Source of the DNA: Ruminococcus sp.
GTDB taxonomy: Bacteria; Bacillota; Clostridia; Oscillospirales; Ruminococcaceae
Assembly (NCBI RefSeq): GCF_019423705.1
Contig: NZ_JAHZAX010000003.1
Location: forward strand, 1 to 64,000
DNA: 64,000 bases
Reading direction: 5' to 3'
Made by a program: the position numbers and the translations under genes. Numbering within the stretch: position 1 is the first letter of the stretch; each line of letters begins with the position of its first letter. Below the pieces are notes generated by a model, which was not told the origin of the DNA, did no database searches, and saw only the letters and a program-made list of their open reading frames with translations. This document shows positions 42,607 to 52,031 of the stretch, in pieces.

Positions 42607-43419
42607 TTAAGCCATATAAGCCCGTTCTACAAGAGCCATAAGCTTTTCAAGCTCCGCCTGCTGTTTTTCGTCGGAGACCTCTCCCGCCGCACACTCGCAA
42701 TGGGCTTTGGCAAGCTCTTTCCTGCCAAACCGCAGCTCACACAAGCCAAGGTAAAGATCGCACTCGCACTTGAGCATTTCCCCTGCTCCGTGGCAGACGT
42801 ATGCACGCTGGAAATAAGTCTCAGCACGACCGTATTCCCCACGAGCGTATTCAAGCACACCCAGCGTATGCAAAATATGCCCGCACTTGCGCTGTTTGAG
42901 CGCCCTATGAAAATAGTGCCTGCTCATATCGTAAATGGTCTGCGCCTGCTGGAACTCTCCTGCCATAAGCTTGCCGAACACCAGCATATTGAAATAATCG
43001 CCCTGTTCGATGGCCGAAAGCTGAGAGATATCCATACGCTCCAAAGTTGAAAAACAGTCCTCAAGGCGATCGTTTGCGGCATAAGCACCGGCAAGCTTCA
43101 AAAGCCCCGACTGCGCCTCATCGCTTTTTCTTGTGAGATACTTTTCAAGTCTGGCAAAATATTCATCGCTTGCGCCCTGCTCGTCGTAAAAACGCTCAAG
43201 GCTTTTTATCTTCCGCACCGATATTATCAGCCACACGGCTTCCGCAAGACACACCAGCATAACGCAAGGCAGCGCCGCTTTTGCAAACACCCCCACGCAC
43301 ACCCGCGCACCGAATTTGCAGCCCGTCACGAGCCAAAATACGCACATCACCATATAGCTGAGCGAAAGACCTGCGGCAAGTATCAGCGCCACAGTCCCGA
43401 TAATTCCGCCCTTTATCAC
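42607..43419 (-). CDS. Membrane-anchored TPR-like protein
   Basis: This 270-residue protein has two N-terminal membrane helices (about 8-32 and 45-67). A helical, Cys-rich cytoplasmic part with tetratricopeptide-like repeats (about 100-260, for example LGVLEYARGEYGRAETYFQRA) follows. Such repeats bind partner proteins. The gene lies about 80 bases upstream of the DUF368 gene on the same strand, so both may be co-transcribed. No specific function is recognised. Confidence 0.7.
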   Translation of the reverse strand: MIKGGIIGTVALILAAGLSLSYMVMCVFWLVTGCKFGARVCVGVFAKAALPCVMLVCLAEAVWLIISVRKIKSLERFYDEQGASDEYFARLEKYLTRKSDEAQSGLLKLAGAYAANDRLEDCFSTLERMDISQLSAIEQGDYFNMLVFGKLMAGEFQQAQTIYDMSRHYFHRALKQRKCGHILHTLGVLEYARGEYGRAETYFQRAYVCHGAGEMLKCECDLYLGLCELRFGRKELAKAHCECAAGEVSDEKQQAELEKLMALVERAYMA

Positions 43420-43784
43420 TTCGCACGCTCCTTATTTCCGTGATCGCCGTGACCCTTTTTGAACAAGTACATAATATCACAGCAGAGTAAAATCCTAATG
43501 TTCTTTTTGTAAAGTACAGGTAAAACAGTATAAACTAAACATAAACTTTGCCGACCGCAAACGATGCCTTTTCCGCAAAGTGCCGTAAATCGTCGGGGAA
43601 TGTCAAATTAAAACGCCGACAAACAAAATCGACAAACCAAACATTGCCGTTAAGCCAACGGGCGAACAATAAATTGTTGTGAGCTTTGTCGAACAACAAT
43701 TTTCGCCCCTACATAATCACCCGTGTAGGGGCTGGCGTCCCCTACACATTCAAATGCGAAGCGATCACATGACATCTTTGTTTA
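43420..43784. repeat. Intergenic region with repeat R1 (long form)
   Basis: 43667-43716 carries GGGCGAACA at one end, TTCGCCCCTACA at the other, and the inner AATTGTTGT...ACAACAATT pairing of long-form R1. A short palindrome GTAGGGGC...GCCCCTAC-like (43725-43745) follows. No gene is seen. Confidence 0.7.
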
Positions 43785-44885
43785 TTACTGCATATCCTTA
43801 TTTCTATTTTTGAGCAGCTTTTGTCTCTTGCGCTCGTGGATATCCATAACGATCTTTTCACAAAGGTCAACGATCTTCTTCATAAACGGTCTGAATATGT
43901 AATAGAACTCGCCTTCGTATGTTACGACCTCGCCGTTGAATCCCTTTTTGAACTTGTAAACGCCGTAATTCGGGTTGGTCTCGTCATTATAGAATGGGAT
44001 ACCCTGGAAATCATAGATGTAATTCTTGCCCTCAAGCGCCCAGTTTATCATCGTCCATTGCATAAGATAGTTCGGATAGAGATTTCTGTGATGATTAGCG
44101 GAAGCGCCGTAAACATAGCAAGTCTTGCCTGCATACTGCGTTGTGACTGCGCCCGAAAGCGGAATTTTCTTGCCGTCCTCGTCAACATAGCACATAAACA
44201 GGCGGCAATGCTCCTCGCCGAGACCGTTGAGCATTTTCACGAAATACTCCTTCGATCTGATAGAAAAACCGTCTCTGATACCAGTTGCCTGCATAAGCGG
44301 ATAGAAGTCGTCGAGAGCCTCAGTACCGCAGGCAACGCAGTAAACGCCCTTTCTAGGCGCTTTTCTAATACGGTTTCTCCAGTCTGGCTTGAAAGTCGCC
44401 ATAACCTCGTCAGGGGTCTTGCCCTCGATATTTCTCAGCATATAGTTATTTCTCGCCTGAATAGTGGTGAGCTCAGCAGCCTTGTGAATGTGCTGGAAGC
44501 CCATATCCTCGATAAGCTTTGTGCACTTATCGTCACACTCTTCAAAGCAAGGATCCCACATAAACTGGTAGCATTTATATTTTTTTGCAAGCACCTTAAC
44601 GCCCTCGAAAAGGTCAGTCATAACAGTCTTGTCCGACCAATCGCAGACAGGGCCGTGTGGCGCATAGAGGAACGTGCAGCCAAAGATCGGTATTTTCTTT
44701 ATGATGATAAGGCAGGTACCTCTGATCTTGCCGTTCTCATCACGGGATATAACAGCGTCCCAGCCCCAGTTATCCTTGACTTTAGGCCATTTGAGGGACT
44801 GCATAAAGTTTCCGTATTTGCTTGTGCTGGCAAACTCTTCATACTCCGCCAGCAATTTTTCATCTGACTTATTGATTATTTCCAT
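43785..44885 (-). CDS. FemAB family aminoacyltransferase
   Basis: This 366-residue protein belongs to the FemA/FemB/FemX family, which transfers amino acids from aminoacyl-tRNA to the peptidoglycan stem peptide to build cross-bridges. Two GNAT-like halves are visible, with WRNRIRKAPRKG near 175 and the conserved YDFQGI segment near 300. I choose the ATG at 44885, which has GAGAGGA 11 bases upstream. It may add a single residue or act on another wall target; the substrate residue cannot be read from the sequence. Confidence 0.85.
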   Translation of the reverse strand: MEIINKSDEKLLAEYEEFASTSKYGNFMQSLKWPKVKDNWGWDAVISRDENGKIRGTCLIIIKKIPIFGCTFLYAPHGPVCDWSDKTVMTDLFEGVKVLAKKYKCYQFMWDPCFEECDDKCTKLIEDMGFQHIHKAAELTTIQARNNYMLRNIEGKTPDEVMATFKPDWRNRIRKAPRKGVYCVACGTEALDDFYPLMQATGIRDGFSIRSKEYFVKMLNGLGEEHCRLFMCYVDEDGKKIPLSGAVTTQYAGKTCYVYGASANHHRNLYPNYLMQWTMINWALEGKNYIYDFQGIPFYNDETNPNYGVYKFKKGFNGEVVTYEGEFYYIFRPFMKKIVDLCEKIVMDIHERKRQKLLKNRNKDMQ

Positions 44886-44930
44886 TTCTATAATGATCCT
44901 CTCTGATTTTAATAAATTGCGACAAAACAC

Positions 44931-45326
44931 ACTATTTCATTTATTATACTACACATTATTATAATTGTCAATTATTTTTAACTTGGGGACGGCGGACAGA
45001 AAAGTGAGGAGTGAGGAATGGCGGTATCGCCGCAGGCGATACCGCCATTCCTCACTTGCGCCCCCTCCTCGCTTGTGGCAGCGCAGCACGTTAAATATAC
45101 GAACTAATTAACTGCGTGTTGCAATAAGTTTACATCAGCAATTCATACTTTTGTCATTATATAAAAAGTCTCCGCCAAAGTTAGCCTGTTTGCTGTTCAA
45201 TATTCCAAAATCAGCATTTTCCACAATTGCAAACCTTGACAATTAGGCACTTATACCATATAATTATATTAGTGAAATTAGAATGTATATTGACATATCC
45301 CTGTTAGGTCTAGGTTTTTCGGGGCT
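44931..45326. repeat. Intergenic region with perfect R2 palindrome
   Basis: 45011-45031 (GTGAGGAATG...) and 45035-45055 are perfect 21-bp inverted arms around GCA. It is the fullest copy of the dispersed R2 family. No gene is seen in this 400-base stretch. Confidence 0.8.
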
Positions 45327-45350
45327 TGACAGTATTTTTTGACAGCATTG

Positions 45351-45364
45351 CGAAAACGCTTTCG
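45351..45364. promoter_or_regulatory. LacI/CcpA-like operator upstream of glgP
   Basis: CGAAAACGCTTTCG is a near-perfect palindrome with a central CG, as in operators of the LacI family including catabolite control sites. It lies about 60 bases upstream of the likely glgP -35 box. Confidence 0.5.
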
Positions 45365-45411
45365 TAACTTCTGCGAAGGCTTGCGCACATACCTTTTTAT
45401 ATACGCCTTGC

Positions 45412-45440
45412 TTGCAAAATGTGCCTATGTGTGCTATAAT
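45412..45440 (+). promoter_or_regulatory. Promoter of glgP
   Basis: TTGCAA (45412-45417) and TATAAT (45435-45440) are 17 bases apart, with the TG-extended -10 (GTGCTATAAT). The leader is about 120 bases long. Confidence 0.65.
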
Positions 45441-45568
45441 TTATACTGTACTTGCTGCTATATAATGGTATAACACGCAGGTTATGTGTGAAAATATACT
45501 TATATTGTAAATTGAAGGTGCTGGGCGTTATCGTCCGACTTGAAAGTATATATAGGAGGTAAATATCA

Positions 45569-47989
45569 ATGGCAAATCAAGCTAAAAATGCGGTCGAGAA
45601 AACGATCACTAAGGCAGAGCTGGAAGAGAAGTTCCTTGACGTTCTTCATAACGACTTCCAGACAACACCTGAGGACGCTTCCGATCAGCAGGTCTATGAG
45701 GCTCTCTCAAAGATCGTTGTAGGCATTCTCAAGGCTAAGAGAAGAAAGTTCACAGTAAAGACACAGTCAGAAGGAAAGAAGAAGGTTTATTACCTTTCTA
45801 TGGAATTCCTTATGGGCAGAAGCCTTAAGACTTCTCTTTACAATTTGGAAATGGTAAAGCAGGCTACCGCTGTCCTCAAGGATTTCGGTATCTCTATCAA
45901 CGGCATTTACGAGTGCGAGCCTGACGCAGGTCTTGGTAACGGAGGTCTTGGCAGACTTGCTGCTTGCTACCTCGACGCTCTTGCTGCTGACGGCTATCAC
46001 GCAACAGGTTATTCTATCTGCTATGAGTATGGTATCTTCAAGCAGAAGCTTGAGGACGGCTGGCAGACTGAGCTTCCTGATAACTGGCTCCCCGGCGGTT
46101 CTGTATGGCTCGTTCCTGTTCCTTCAAAGGCTGTTGAAGTTCGTTTCGACGGCGAGCTCAAGGAATACTGGGATAATCAGTACCATTGCGTAACTCACGA
46201 AAACTATACATCTGTTATGGCCGTTCCTTACGACCTCTTCGTTTCAGGTTATGACAGTGAGGCTGTTTCTAAGCTGAGACTTTGGAAGGCTGAAATGGCT
46301 GACTTCGATATGTCAATGTTCAATCAGGGCGATTATCAGAAGGCGCTGAGCAAGAACATCATCTCACAGGCTATCACAAAGGTCCTTTATCCTAACGATA
46401 ACCACGCTGAGGGCAAGTCTCTTAGACTGAGACAGCAGTATTTCCTCTGCGCTGCTTCTATCGGCGATATCGTAAACCAGCATATGAGCGTTTACGGCAC
46501 GCTGGATAACCTCCACGAAAAGGTAGCTATCCACATCAACGATACTCACCCAACACTTGCTATCCCAGAGCTTATGAGAGTTCTTCTCGACGACTGCGGC
46601 TATTCTTGGGACAAGGCTTGGCACATCGTTACAAACACATTTGCTTATACGAACCACACAGTTATGCCTGAGGCTCTCGAGAAGTGGGACTGCAACCTGC
46701 TCAAGAGCGTTTGCCCTAGAATCTTCTCTATTATCATCGAGATCAACGAGCGTTACTGCAAGGATCTTTGGGAGAGATACAAAGATCAGGCTAAGGTGTC
46801 ACATATGTCCATCGTTGAGGACAACAAGGTCAAGATGGCAACACTTTGCGTACACGTTTGCCACAGCGTAAACGGCGTTGCAAAGATCCACTCCGAGATC
46901 ATCAAGAAGGAAACATTCAAGGACGAGTATCTTGACACACCGACAAAGTTCAAGAACGTTACAAACGGTATCGCATACAGAAGATGGCTTTATCAGTCAA
47001 ACGAGGGTTTGACAAGCCTTCTCAAGGAAAAGATCGGCGACGGCTTCCTCAAGAACGCTTCCGAGCTTTCAAAGCTTGCTGTATTCAAGGACGACAAGGA
47101 CGTTCTCGACAGACTTGCTAAGATCAAGCTTGACAACAAGAAGAACTTTGCAAAGTATGTAAAGAACCAGTACGGCGTTGTGCTCAACACAGATTCTATT
47201 TTTGACGTACAGGTAAAGAGACTTCACGAATACAAGAGACAGCAGCTCAATGCGCTGAACATCATCGCTCAGTACAATTACCTCAAGGCTAATCCAAACG
47301 CTGATTTCGTGCCAAAGACTTACATCTTTGCAGCAAAGGCAGCTCCTGGATACTATATGGCTAAGCAGATCATCAAGCTTATCTGGAACATTTCAGAAGA
47401 GCTCAAGAAGGACAAGAAGCTCAGCGAAAAGCTCAACGTTATCTTCCTCGAGGATTACAACGTATCACTTTCAGAGCTGCTTATGCCGGCTGCAAATATC
47501 TCTGAGCAGATATCACTTGCAGGCACAGAGGCTTCAGGCACAGGTAATATGAAGCTTATGATAAACGGCGCTATCACACTTGGTACAATGGACGGCGCAA
47601 ACGTTGAGATCCACGAGCAGGTTGGCGATGAGAACATCATCATCTTCGGTATGAACGTTGATGAAGTAAACGCTTCAAAGGCCGGTTACAAGCCAATGGA
47701 CATTTACAACTCAAACACAGTTGTAAAGCAGGCTATCGACACGCTCCAGTACGGTATCAACGGACAGCAGTTCAATGAGATCGCTGACAGCCTCAAGAAC
47801 TCTGACCCATATATGGCTCTCAAGGACTTCGATTCTTATCAGAAGGCACAGGCTTACGCTTCCGATTGCTACAAGGATCAGACAAAGTGGCAGAAGATGA
47901 GCCTTGCAAACATTGCAGGCGCAGGCATTTTCTCCGCAGACCGTTCTGTTGAGGACTACGCTAGAGACATTTGGGGTCTTTCTAAGTAA
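45569..47989 (+). CDS. glgP: Glycogen/maltodextrin phosphorylase
   Basis: This 806-residue enzyme cleaves alpha-1,4-glucans with phosphate, giving glucose 1-phosphate. It is a GT35 phosphorylase with the pyridoxal phosphate site ASGTGNMKLMINGA (Lys in NMK) near residue 650, and GNGGLGRLAAC near 115. Length is standard. TAGGAGG precedes the ATG. The gene has its own promoter and terminator and an upstream catabolite-type operator, so sugar control is likely. In this organism it would mobilise stored glycogen or imported maltodextrins. Confidence 0.96.
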   Translation: MANQAKNAVEKTITKAELEEKFLDVLHNDFQTTPEDASDQQVYEALSKIVVGILKAKRRKFTVKTQSEGKKKVYYLSMEFLMGRSLKTSLYNLEMVKQATAVLKDFGISINGIYECEPDAGLGNGGLGRLAACYLDALAADGYHATGYSICYEYGIFKQKLEDGWQTELPDNWLPGGSVWLVPVPSKAVEVRFDGELKEYWDNQYHCVTHENYTSVMAVPYDLFVSGYDSEAVSKLRLWKAEMADFDMSMFNQGDYQKALSKNIISQAITKVLYPNDNHAEGKSLRLRQQYFLCAASIGDIVNQHMSVYGTLDNLHEKVAIHINDTHPTLAIPELMRVLLDDCGYSWDKAWHIVTNTFAYTNHTVMPEALEKWDCNLLKSVCPRIFSIIIEINERYCKDLWERYKDQAKVSHMSIVEDNKVKMATLCVHVCHSVNGVAKIHSEIIKKETFKDEYLDTPTKFKNVTNGIAYRRWLYQSNEGLTSLLKEKIGDGFLKNASELSKLAVFKDDKDVLDRLAKIKLDNKKNFAKYVKNQYGVVLNTDSIFDVQVKRLHEYKRQQLNALNIIAQYNYLKANPNADFVPKTYIFAAKAAPGYYMAKQIIKLIWNISEELKKDKKLSEKLNVIFLEDYNVSLSELLMPAANISEQISLAGTEASGTGNMKLMINGAITLGTMDGANVEIHEQVGDENIIIFGMNVDEVNASKAGYKPMDIYNSNTVVKQAIDTLQYGINGQQFNEIADSLKNSDPYMALKDFDSYQKAQAYASDCYKDQTKWQKMSLANIAGAGIFSADRSVEDYARDIWGLSK

Positions 47990-48005
47990 TCTATTTATAC
48001 GAAAT

Positions 48006-48043
48006 TTATCGGACAGTCGTTTGGACGGCTGTCCGATTTTTTG
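48006..48043 (+). terminator. Terminator of glgP
   Basis: ATCGGACAG and CTGTCCGAT pair (48008-48016 with 48029-48037) and are followed by TTTTTT. Confidence 0.85.
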
Positions 48044-48116
48044 TACATATATACAAAACAAACGAGTACATTCACCAAATACACTTGGCGAGGTGAGGCA
48101 AGACAAGGCGAGATAC

Positions 48117-48295
48117 GACGGGCGAACGCAAATTGTTGTGAGCTTTGTCGAACAACAATTTTCCCCTACATTTGACAGTATATTATACGGAGCAAAAAAC
48201 AGCGACCAAGAGGTCAAAGCGAACGAAGGTCGCAACAAAAAAAATCATCGCCAACGGCGATTCCGTCATTCCTCATTCCTCATTCCTCACTTGAC
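48117..48295. repeat. Compound dispersed repeats R1 and R2
   Basis: 48119-48172 is a long-form R1 copy. It is followed by a segment with AGGTCAAAGCGAACG (about 48210-48225), and then an R2 copy with CATCGCCAACGGCGAT and three CTCATTC units (48242-48294). The segment shares words, in opposite orientation, with 62900-62955. Confidence 0.75.
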
Positions 48296-48399
48296 TATAA
48301 TAGAACAGAAAACGTTGAGCGGCACAAAGAAATGTTTGATTTTCATAGCAAAGTGTGTTATACTATATGTGTATAAATTTTTCCACAGGAGGACGTTTT

Positions 48400-49590
48400 A
48401 TGCTTACAGGAAAAACTGCCGTTATCGGCGTTACAGGCTCTATCGCCGCTTTTAAAATACCTACGCTGGTGCGTTTGCTCAAAAAGCTTGGCTGCAATGT
48501 TCAGGTGCTTATGACCCAGAACGCTACTCAGTTTATCAACCCTATCACTTTTGAATCTCTTACAGGCAATAAATGCCTTATTGATACTTTTGACAGAAAT
48601 TTTCAGTATAGCGTCGAGCACGTTGCCATTGCTAAGCAGGCGGATATCGTTATGATCGCCCCTGCTTCCGCTAATGTTATCGGCAAGATCGCTAACGGCA
48701 TTGCGGACGATATGCTCACGACCACCGTTATGGCGTGCCCTTGCAAGAAGTTGATCTCCCCTGCGATGAACCATAATATGTATCATAATCCTATCGTGCA
48801 GGACAATATCGCTAGGCTGGAGCGCTTCGGTTATGAGATCGTTAAGCCTGCGGTGGGTATGCTTGCTAACGGCGACACGGGAGACGGCAGAATGCCCGAA
48901 CCTGAGGAACTTTTTGAGTATATCCTCCGTGACCTTGCCTGCGAAAAAGACCTTGCCGGCAAAAAAGTGCTTGTCACCGCAGGGGCGACTATGGAAGCTA
49001 TCGACCCTGTGAGATATATTACCAATCACTCAAGCGGAAAAATGGGCTGCGCTGTGGCAAAGGCCGCTATGCTCCGTGGTGCGGAGGTAACGCTGGTGGC
49101 AGGACATATGGAAGTTCAGCCGCCAATGTTCGTGGACGTTGTGAACGTCAAGTCGGCGGAAGATATGTTCAGAGAGGTAACAAGCCGTGCGCCTCAGCAG
49201 GATATCATCATCAAGGCGGCGGCGGTTGCAGACTATACCCCTGTGACAGTTGCGGACAGCAAGATCAAAAAGGCTGACAACGATATGAAGATCGAACTGA
49301 AGCGGACGCAGGATATTCTTGGATATCTTGGTGCGCACAAGACCGAGGGACAGCTTATCTGCGGCTTTTCTATGGAAACTGACGACGTTATAAAGAACTC
49401 TGAGAAAAAGCTCACAAACAAAAACTGCGATATGATATGCGCAAATTCTTTGAGGACTTCGGGGGCTGGTTTCAAGACCGACACCAACGTTATCACGCTG
49501 ATAACAGAGGGCGGCGCTGAGGAGCTTCCGCTTATGACGAAGGAACAGGCTGCGCACAGGATAATCGATAAATTGCTGGAATTAGGATAA
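48400..49590 (+). CDS. coaBC: Bifunctional phosphopantothenoylcysteine decarboxylase / phosphopantothenate-cysteine ligase
   Basis: This 396-residue enzyme carries out two steps of coenzyme A synthesis. The N-terminal flavoprotein CoaC half (1-185) has GSIAAFK and the PAMNHNMY substrate segment. The C-terminal CoaB half has VTAGATMEAIDPVRYITNHSSGKMG and KIKK...LKRTQDIL. I choose the ATG at 48400 because AGGAGG precedes it; an upstream in-frame ATG lacks a site. Length is normal for the fused enzyme. It is monocistronic between repeats. Confidence 0.95.
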   Translation: MLTGKTAVIGVTGSIAAFKIPTLVRLLKKLGCNVQVLMTQNATQFINPITFESLTGNKCLIDTFDRNFQYSVEHVAIAKQADIVMIAPASANVIGKIANGIADDMLTTTVMACPCKKLISPAMNHNMYHNPIVQDNIARLERFGYEIVKPAVGMLANGDTGDGRMPEPEELFEYILRDLACEKDLAGKKVLVTAGATMEAIDPVRYITNHSSGKMGCAVAKAAMLRGAEVTLVAGHMEVQPPMFVDVVNVKSAEDMFREVTSRAPQQDIIIKAAAVADYTPVTVADSKIKKADNDMKIELKRTQDILGYLGAHKTEGQLICGFSMETDDVIKNSEKKLTNKNCDMICANSLRTSGAGFKTDTNVITLITEGGAEELPLMTKEQAAHRIIDKLLELG

Positions 49591-49603
49591 ATCAGCAATT
49601 GCG

Positions 49604-49735
49604 ATGTAGGGGCGAACAGCGTTCGCCCGTTTGTAGGAGAATTTTTACAACAATACTAAAACGGACAGGTGGGACGTCAATTTATCTGCGAGTAACGGTG
49701 AGCAGATAAATTTCGCCGTCCCCTACATATTTAAT
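49604..49735. repeat. Dispersed repeat R1 (short form) and related palindrome
   Basis: 49604-49632 is GTAGGGGCGAACAGCGTTCGCCCGTTT. 49675-49735 carries a longer imperfect palindrome GACGTCAATTTATCTGC...GCAGATAAATTTCGCCGTC ending in CCCCTAC. It sits between coaBC and the alpha-galactosidase gene. Confidence 0.7.
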
Positions 49736-49799
49736 CATTTGCAACATTTTTATAATTTGCTTTTGCAGACCATAAACATAGTTGAAAGGAATACGCTTA

Positions 49800-51911
49800 A
49801 TGAAGAGGATAAATATTTTTGAGAACGGCATAAATTTTGTGCTGGAGATAACAGACGACAACGAGGCGAAGCTTTTGCACTTCTCTGCCCTGCCATTTGA
49901 CGAGGCTAAGACCGCTTCTTATATGGGGCTGAGGACGTTCCGCCCTGTTGAGATACAGGCCAGCGGCATTGACAGGCCTGACGAGAGACACGGCAACAAG
50001 TACATCGTTACGGCGCCCGGCTGGCGAATGAAGTTCAAGGACTTTAAGGACGTGAACAACGATCTGGGCAGAAAGCTTGAGCTCACCACCATTGACGAGG
50101 GCACGGGGCTTGAGGCTGTTTCTCATTATCAGTTTTACACGGGAACTTCCGTTGTGCGATGCTGGACGACTTTGACGAACAGGGGCGATGAAGTCCAGAC
50201 CATTGAATATATGTCCTCATTTGCGCTGACGGGCGTTGAAAAAGAGGGGCTTTTAAAGCCTGAGGACAAGATGAAGATATGGGTATGCCACAATTCTTGG
50301 CAGCGTGAACTTCAATGGCAGAGCTATTCCCTTGAACAGGTGGGCTTGGCGACTTCAACTAAGCCGACTGAGCAGAGATCATCAAAGGTATTTGCTTGCA
50401 CGAATGTTGGCAACTGGTCGGCGAAGGAATATATTCCTATGGGCGTGCTGGAAAATACTGAGGCCGGATCGGTGCTGTTTTGGCAGATCGAGCAGAACGG
50501 TTCTTGGCATTGGGAACTTTCGGACGTTGGCGGACATTTTTATTTGCAGCTTTCAGGTCCTTCCGAGATCGAATCACATTGGTTCAAGAACCTTGCCCCT
50601 GGGGAGACTATTGAGAGCGTGAAGTGCGCTGTTGGCTCTGTTGAAGGCGATTTTGACAAGGCTATGGGCGAGCTTACAAAATACCGCAGAAAGATACGCC
50701 GCAAAAATCGTGACAACCAGCGTTTGGCGGTAATATTCAACGATTATATGAACTGCCTTTGGGGCGATCCTACGGCTGAGAAGGAATTTCCTCTTGTTGA
50801 CGCTGCGGCGGAGGCAGGCTGCGAATATTTCTGCATTGACGCAGGCTGGTACGCTGACGGCTTTTGGTGGGACGAGGTCGGCGAATGGAAAGAGAGCAGG
50901 CGACGTTTTCCAAACGGCGTAAAGGAAGTTGCGGACTACATTCGCAAAAAGGGAATGATACCGGGCGTATGGCTTGAGATCGAGGTTATGGGCATAAACT
51001 GCCCTATGGTGGAGAATGTTTGCGATGACAGCTGGTTCTTTACACGTCATGGCAAGAGAGTTTATGACCGCAGCCGTTATCAGCTTGATTTCAGAAATCC
51101 GAAAGTCCGTGCTCACGCTGACGAAGTTATCGACAGGGTGGTTTCGGAGTACGGCGTTGGTTACATAAAAATGGATTACAATATCGAGCCGGGAATTGGC
51201 ACGGAGCAGAACTGCGACAGCGTTGGCGAAGGTCTGTGGGGTCACGAAAAGGCTTATCTTGAATGGCTGGACGGTGTGTTTGCACGTCACCCCGATCTTA
51301 TAATCGAAAACTGCTCCAGCGGCGGACTGCGAATGGACTATGCGATGCTTTCGAGATACTCCATTCAGTCAACTTCCGATCAGGACGATTACAGAAAATA
51401 CTGCACCATTGCGGCGAACTCCCCTGCTGCGCTTTGTCCCGAACAGTCGGCGATCTGGGCTTATCCTATGACCTCTGGGGACAAGGAAGCGGTCGTGTTC
51501 AATATGGTCAACGCAATGCTTTTACGCATTCATCAGAGCGGACATCTTGGCAACATAGACCCTGAGAGCAAGGCACTCGTAAAGGAAGCTATCGGCGTTT
51601 ACAAGAAAATTAGGACGGACATCAAGGAAGCCGTGCCGTTTTGGAGTTTGGGACTGTCCAAATTTTCGGACGATTGGGTATCTCTTGGTCTGCGCAATGG
51701 CAACAAGGCATATCTTGCGGTATGGCGCCGTGAGGGCTCTGACACCTGCGTTCTGCCTATTGATTTTCTCAAGGGCGTGAATGCAAAGGTGAAGTGCATT
51801 TATCCGTCATTCAACGAAGCGCCTTTTGAATTTTCACCAGCCACGGGCGATCTTACGGTGAAGTTCGATAAGACTTTTATGGCTAGGCTTTTCGAGATAG
51901 ATTGGGAATAA
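49800..51911 (+). CDS. Alpha-galactosidase, glycoside hydrolase family 36
   Basis: This 703-residue protein hydrolyses alpha-galactosides such as melibiose and raffinose. It has an N-terminal beta-domain, a central TIM barrel with CIDAGWY near residue 348, the nucleophile Asp459 in YIKMDYN, and acid/base Asp527 in STSDQDDY, plus a C-terminal beta-domain. No signal peptide is seen, so it acts inside on imported sugar. I choose the ATG at 49800 because AAAGGA precedes it at 9 bases. Usual motif KWDxN is KMDYN here. It may serve the CUT1 importer of this genome, but this is not proven. Confidence 0.9.
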   Translation: MKRINIFENGINFVLEITDDNEAKLLHFSALPFDEAKTASYMGLRTFRPVEIQASGIDRPDERHGNKYIVTAPGWRMKFKDFKDVNNDLGRKLELTTIDEGTGLEAVSHYQFYTGTSVVRCWTTLTNRGDEVQTIEYMSSFALTGVEKEGLLKPEDKMKIWVCHNSWQRELQWQSYSLEQVGLATSTKPTEQRSSKVFACTNVGNWSAKEYIPMGVLENTEAGSVLFWQIEQNGSWHWELSDVGGHFYLQLSGPSEIESHWFKNLAPGETIESVKCAVGSVEGDFDKAMGELTKYRRKIRRKNRDNQRLAVIFNDYMNCLWGDPTAEKEFPLVDAAAEAGCEYFCIDAGWYADGFWWDEVGEWKESRRRFPNGVKEVADYIRKKGMIPGVWLEIEVMGINCPMVENVCDDSWFFTRHGKRVYDRSRYQLDFRNPKVRAHADEVIDRVVSEYGVGYIKMDYNIEPGIGTEQNCDSVGEGLWGHEKAYLEWLDGVFARHPDLIIENCSSGGLRMDYAMLSRYSIQSTSDQDDYRKYCTIAANSPAALCPEQSAIWAYPMTSGDKEAVVFNMVNAMLLRIHQSGHLGNIDPESKALVKEAIGVYKKIRTDIKEAVPFWSLGLSKFSDDWVSLGLRNGNKAYLAVWRREGSDTCVLPIDFLKGVNAKVKCIYPSFNEAPFEFSPATGDLTVKFDKTFMARLFEIDWE

Positions 51912-51952
51912 TCAGTACAAATAATTGTGTGAGTAGACGAACATTGATAAAA

Positions 51953-51980
51953 AACGGGCGAACGATGTTCGCCCCTACAA
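51953..51980. repeat. Dispersed repeat R1 (short form)
   Basis: GGGCGAACGATGTTCGCCCCTAC forms a perfect GGGCGAAC/GTTCGCCC stem around a short loop. It follows the alpha-galactosidase gene and may serve as its transcript end. Confidence 0.7.
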
Positions 51981-52031
51981 TTCGTAACATATAGATAGAC
52001 AGATTTATAACGAACTGCTTGTATCATTTTT

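Noticed and set aside
43821..44867. 348-codon plus-strand frame opposite the FemAB gene
   Set aside because: The minus strand encodes a clear FemAB protein; the antisense frame lacks recognisable motifs and a ribosome-binding site.
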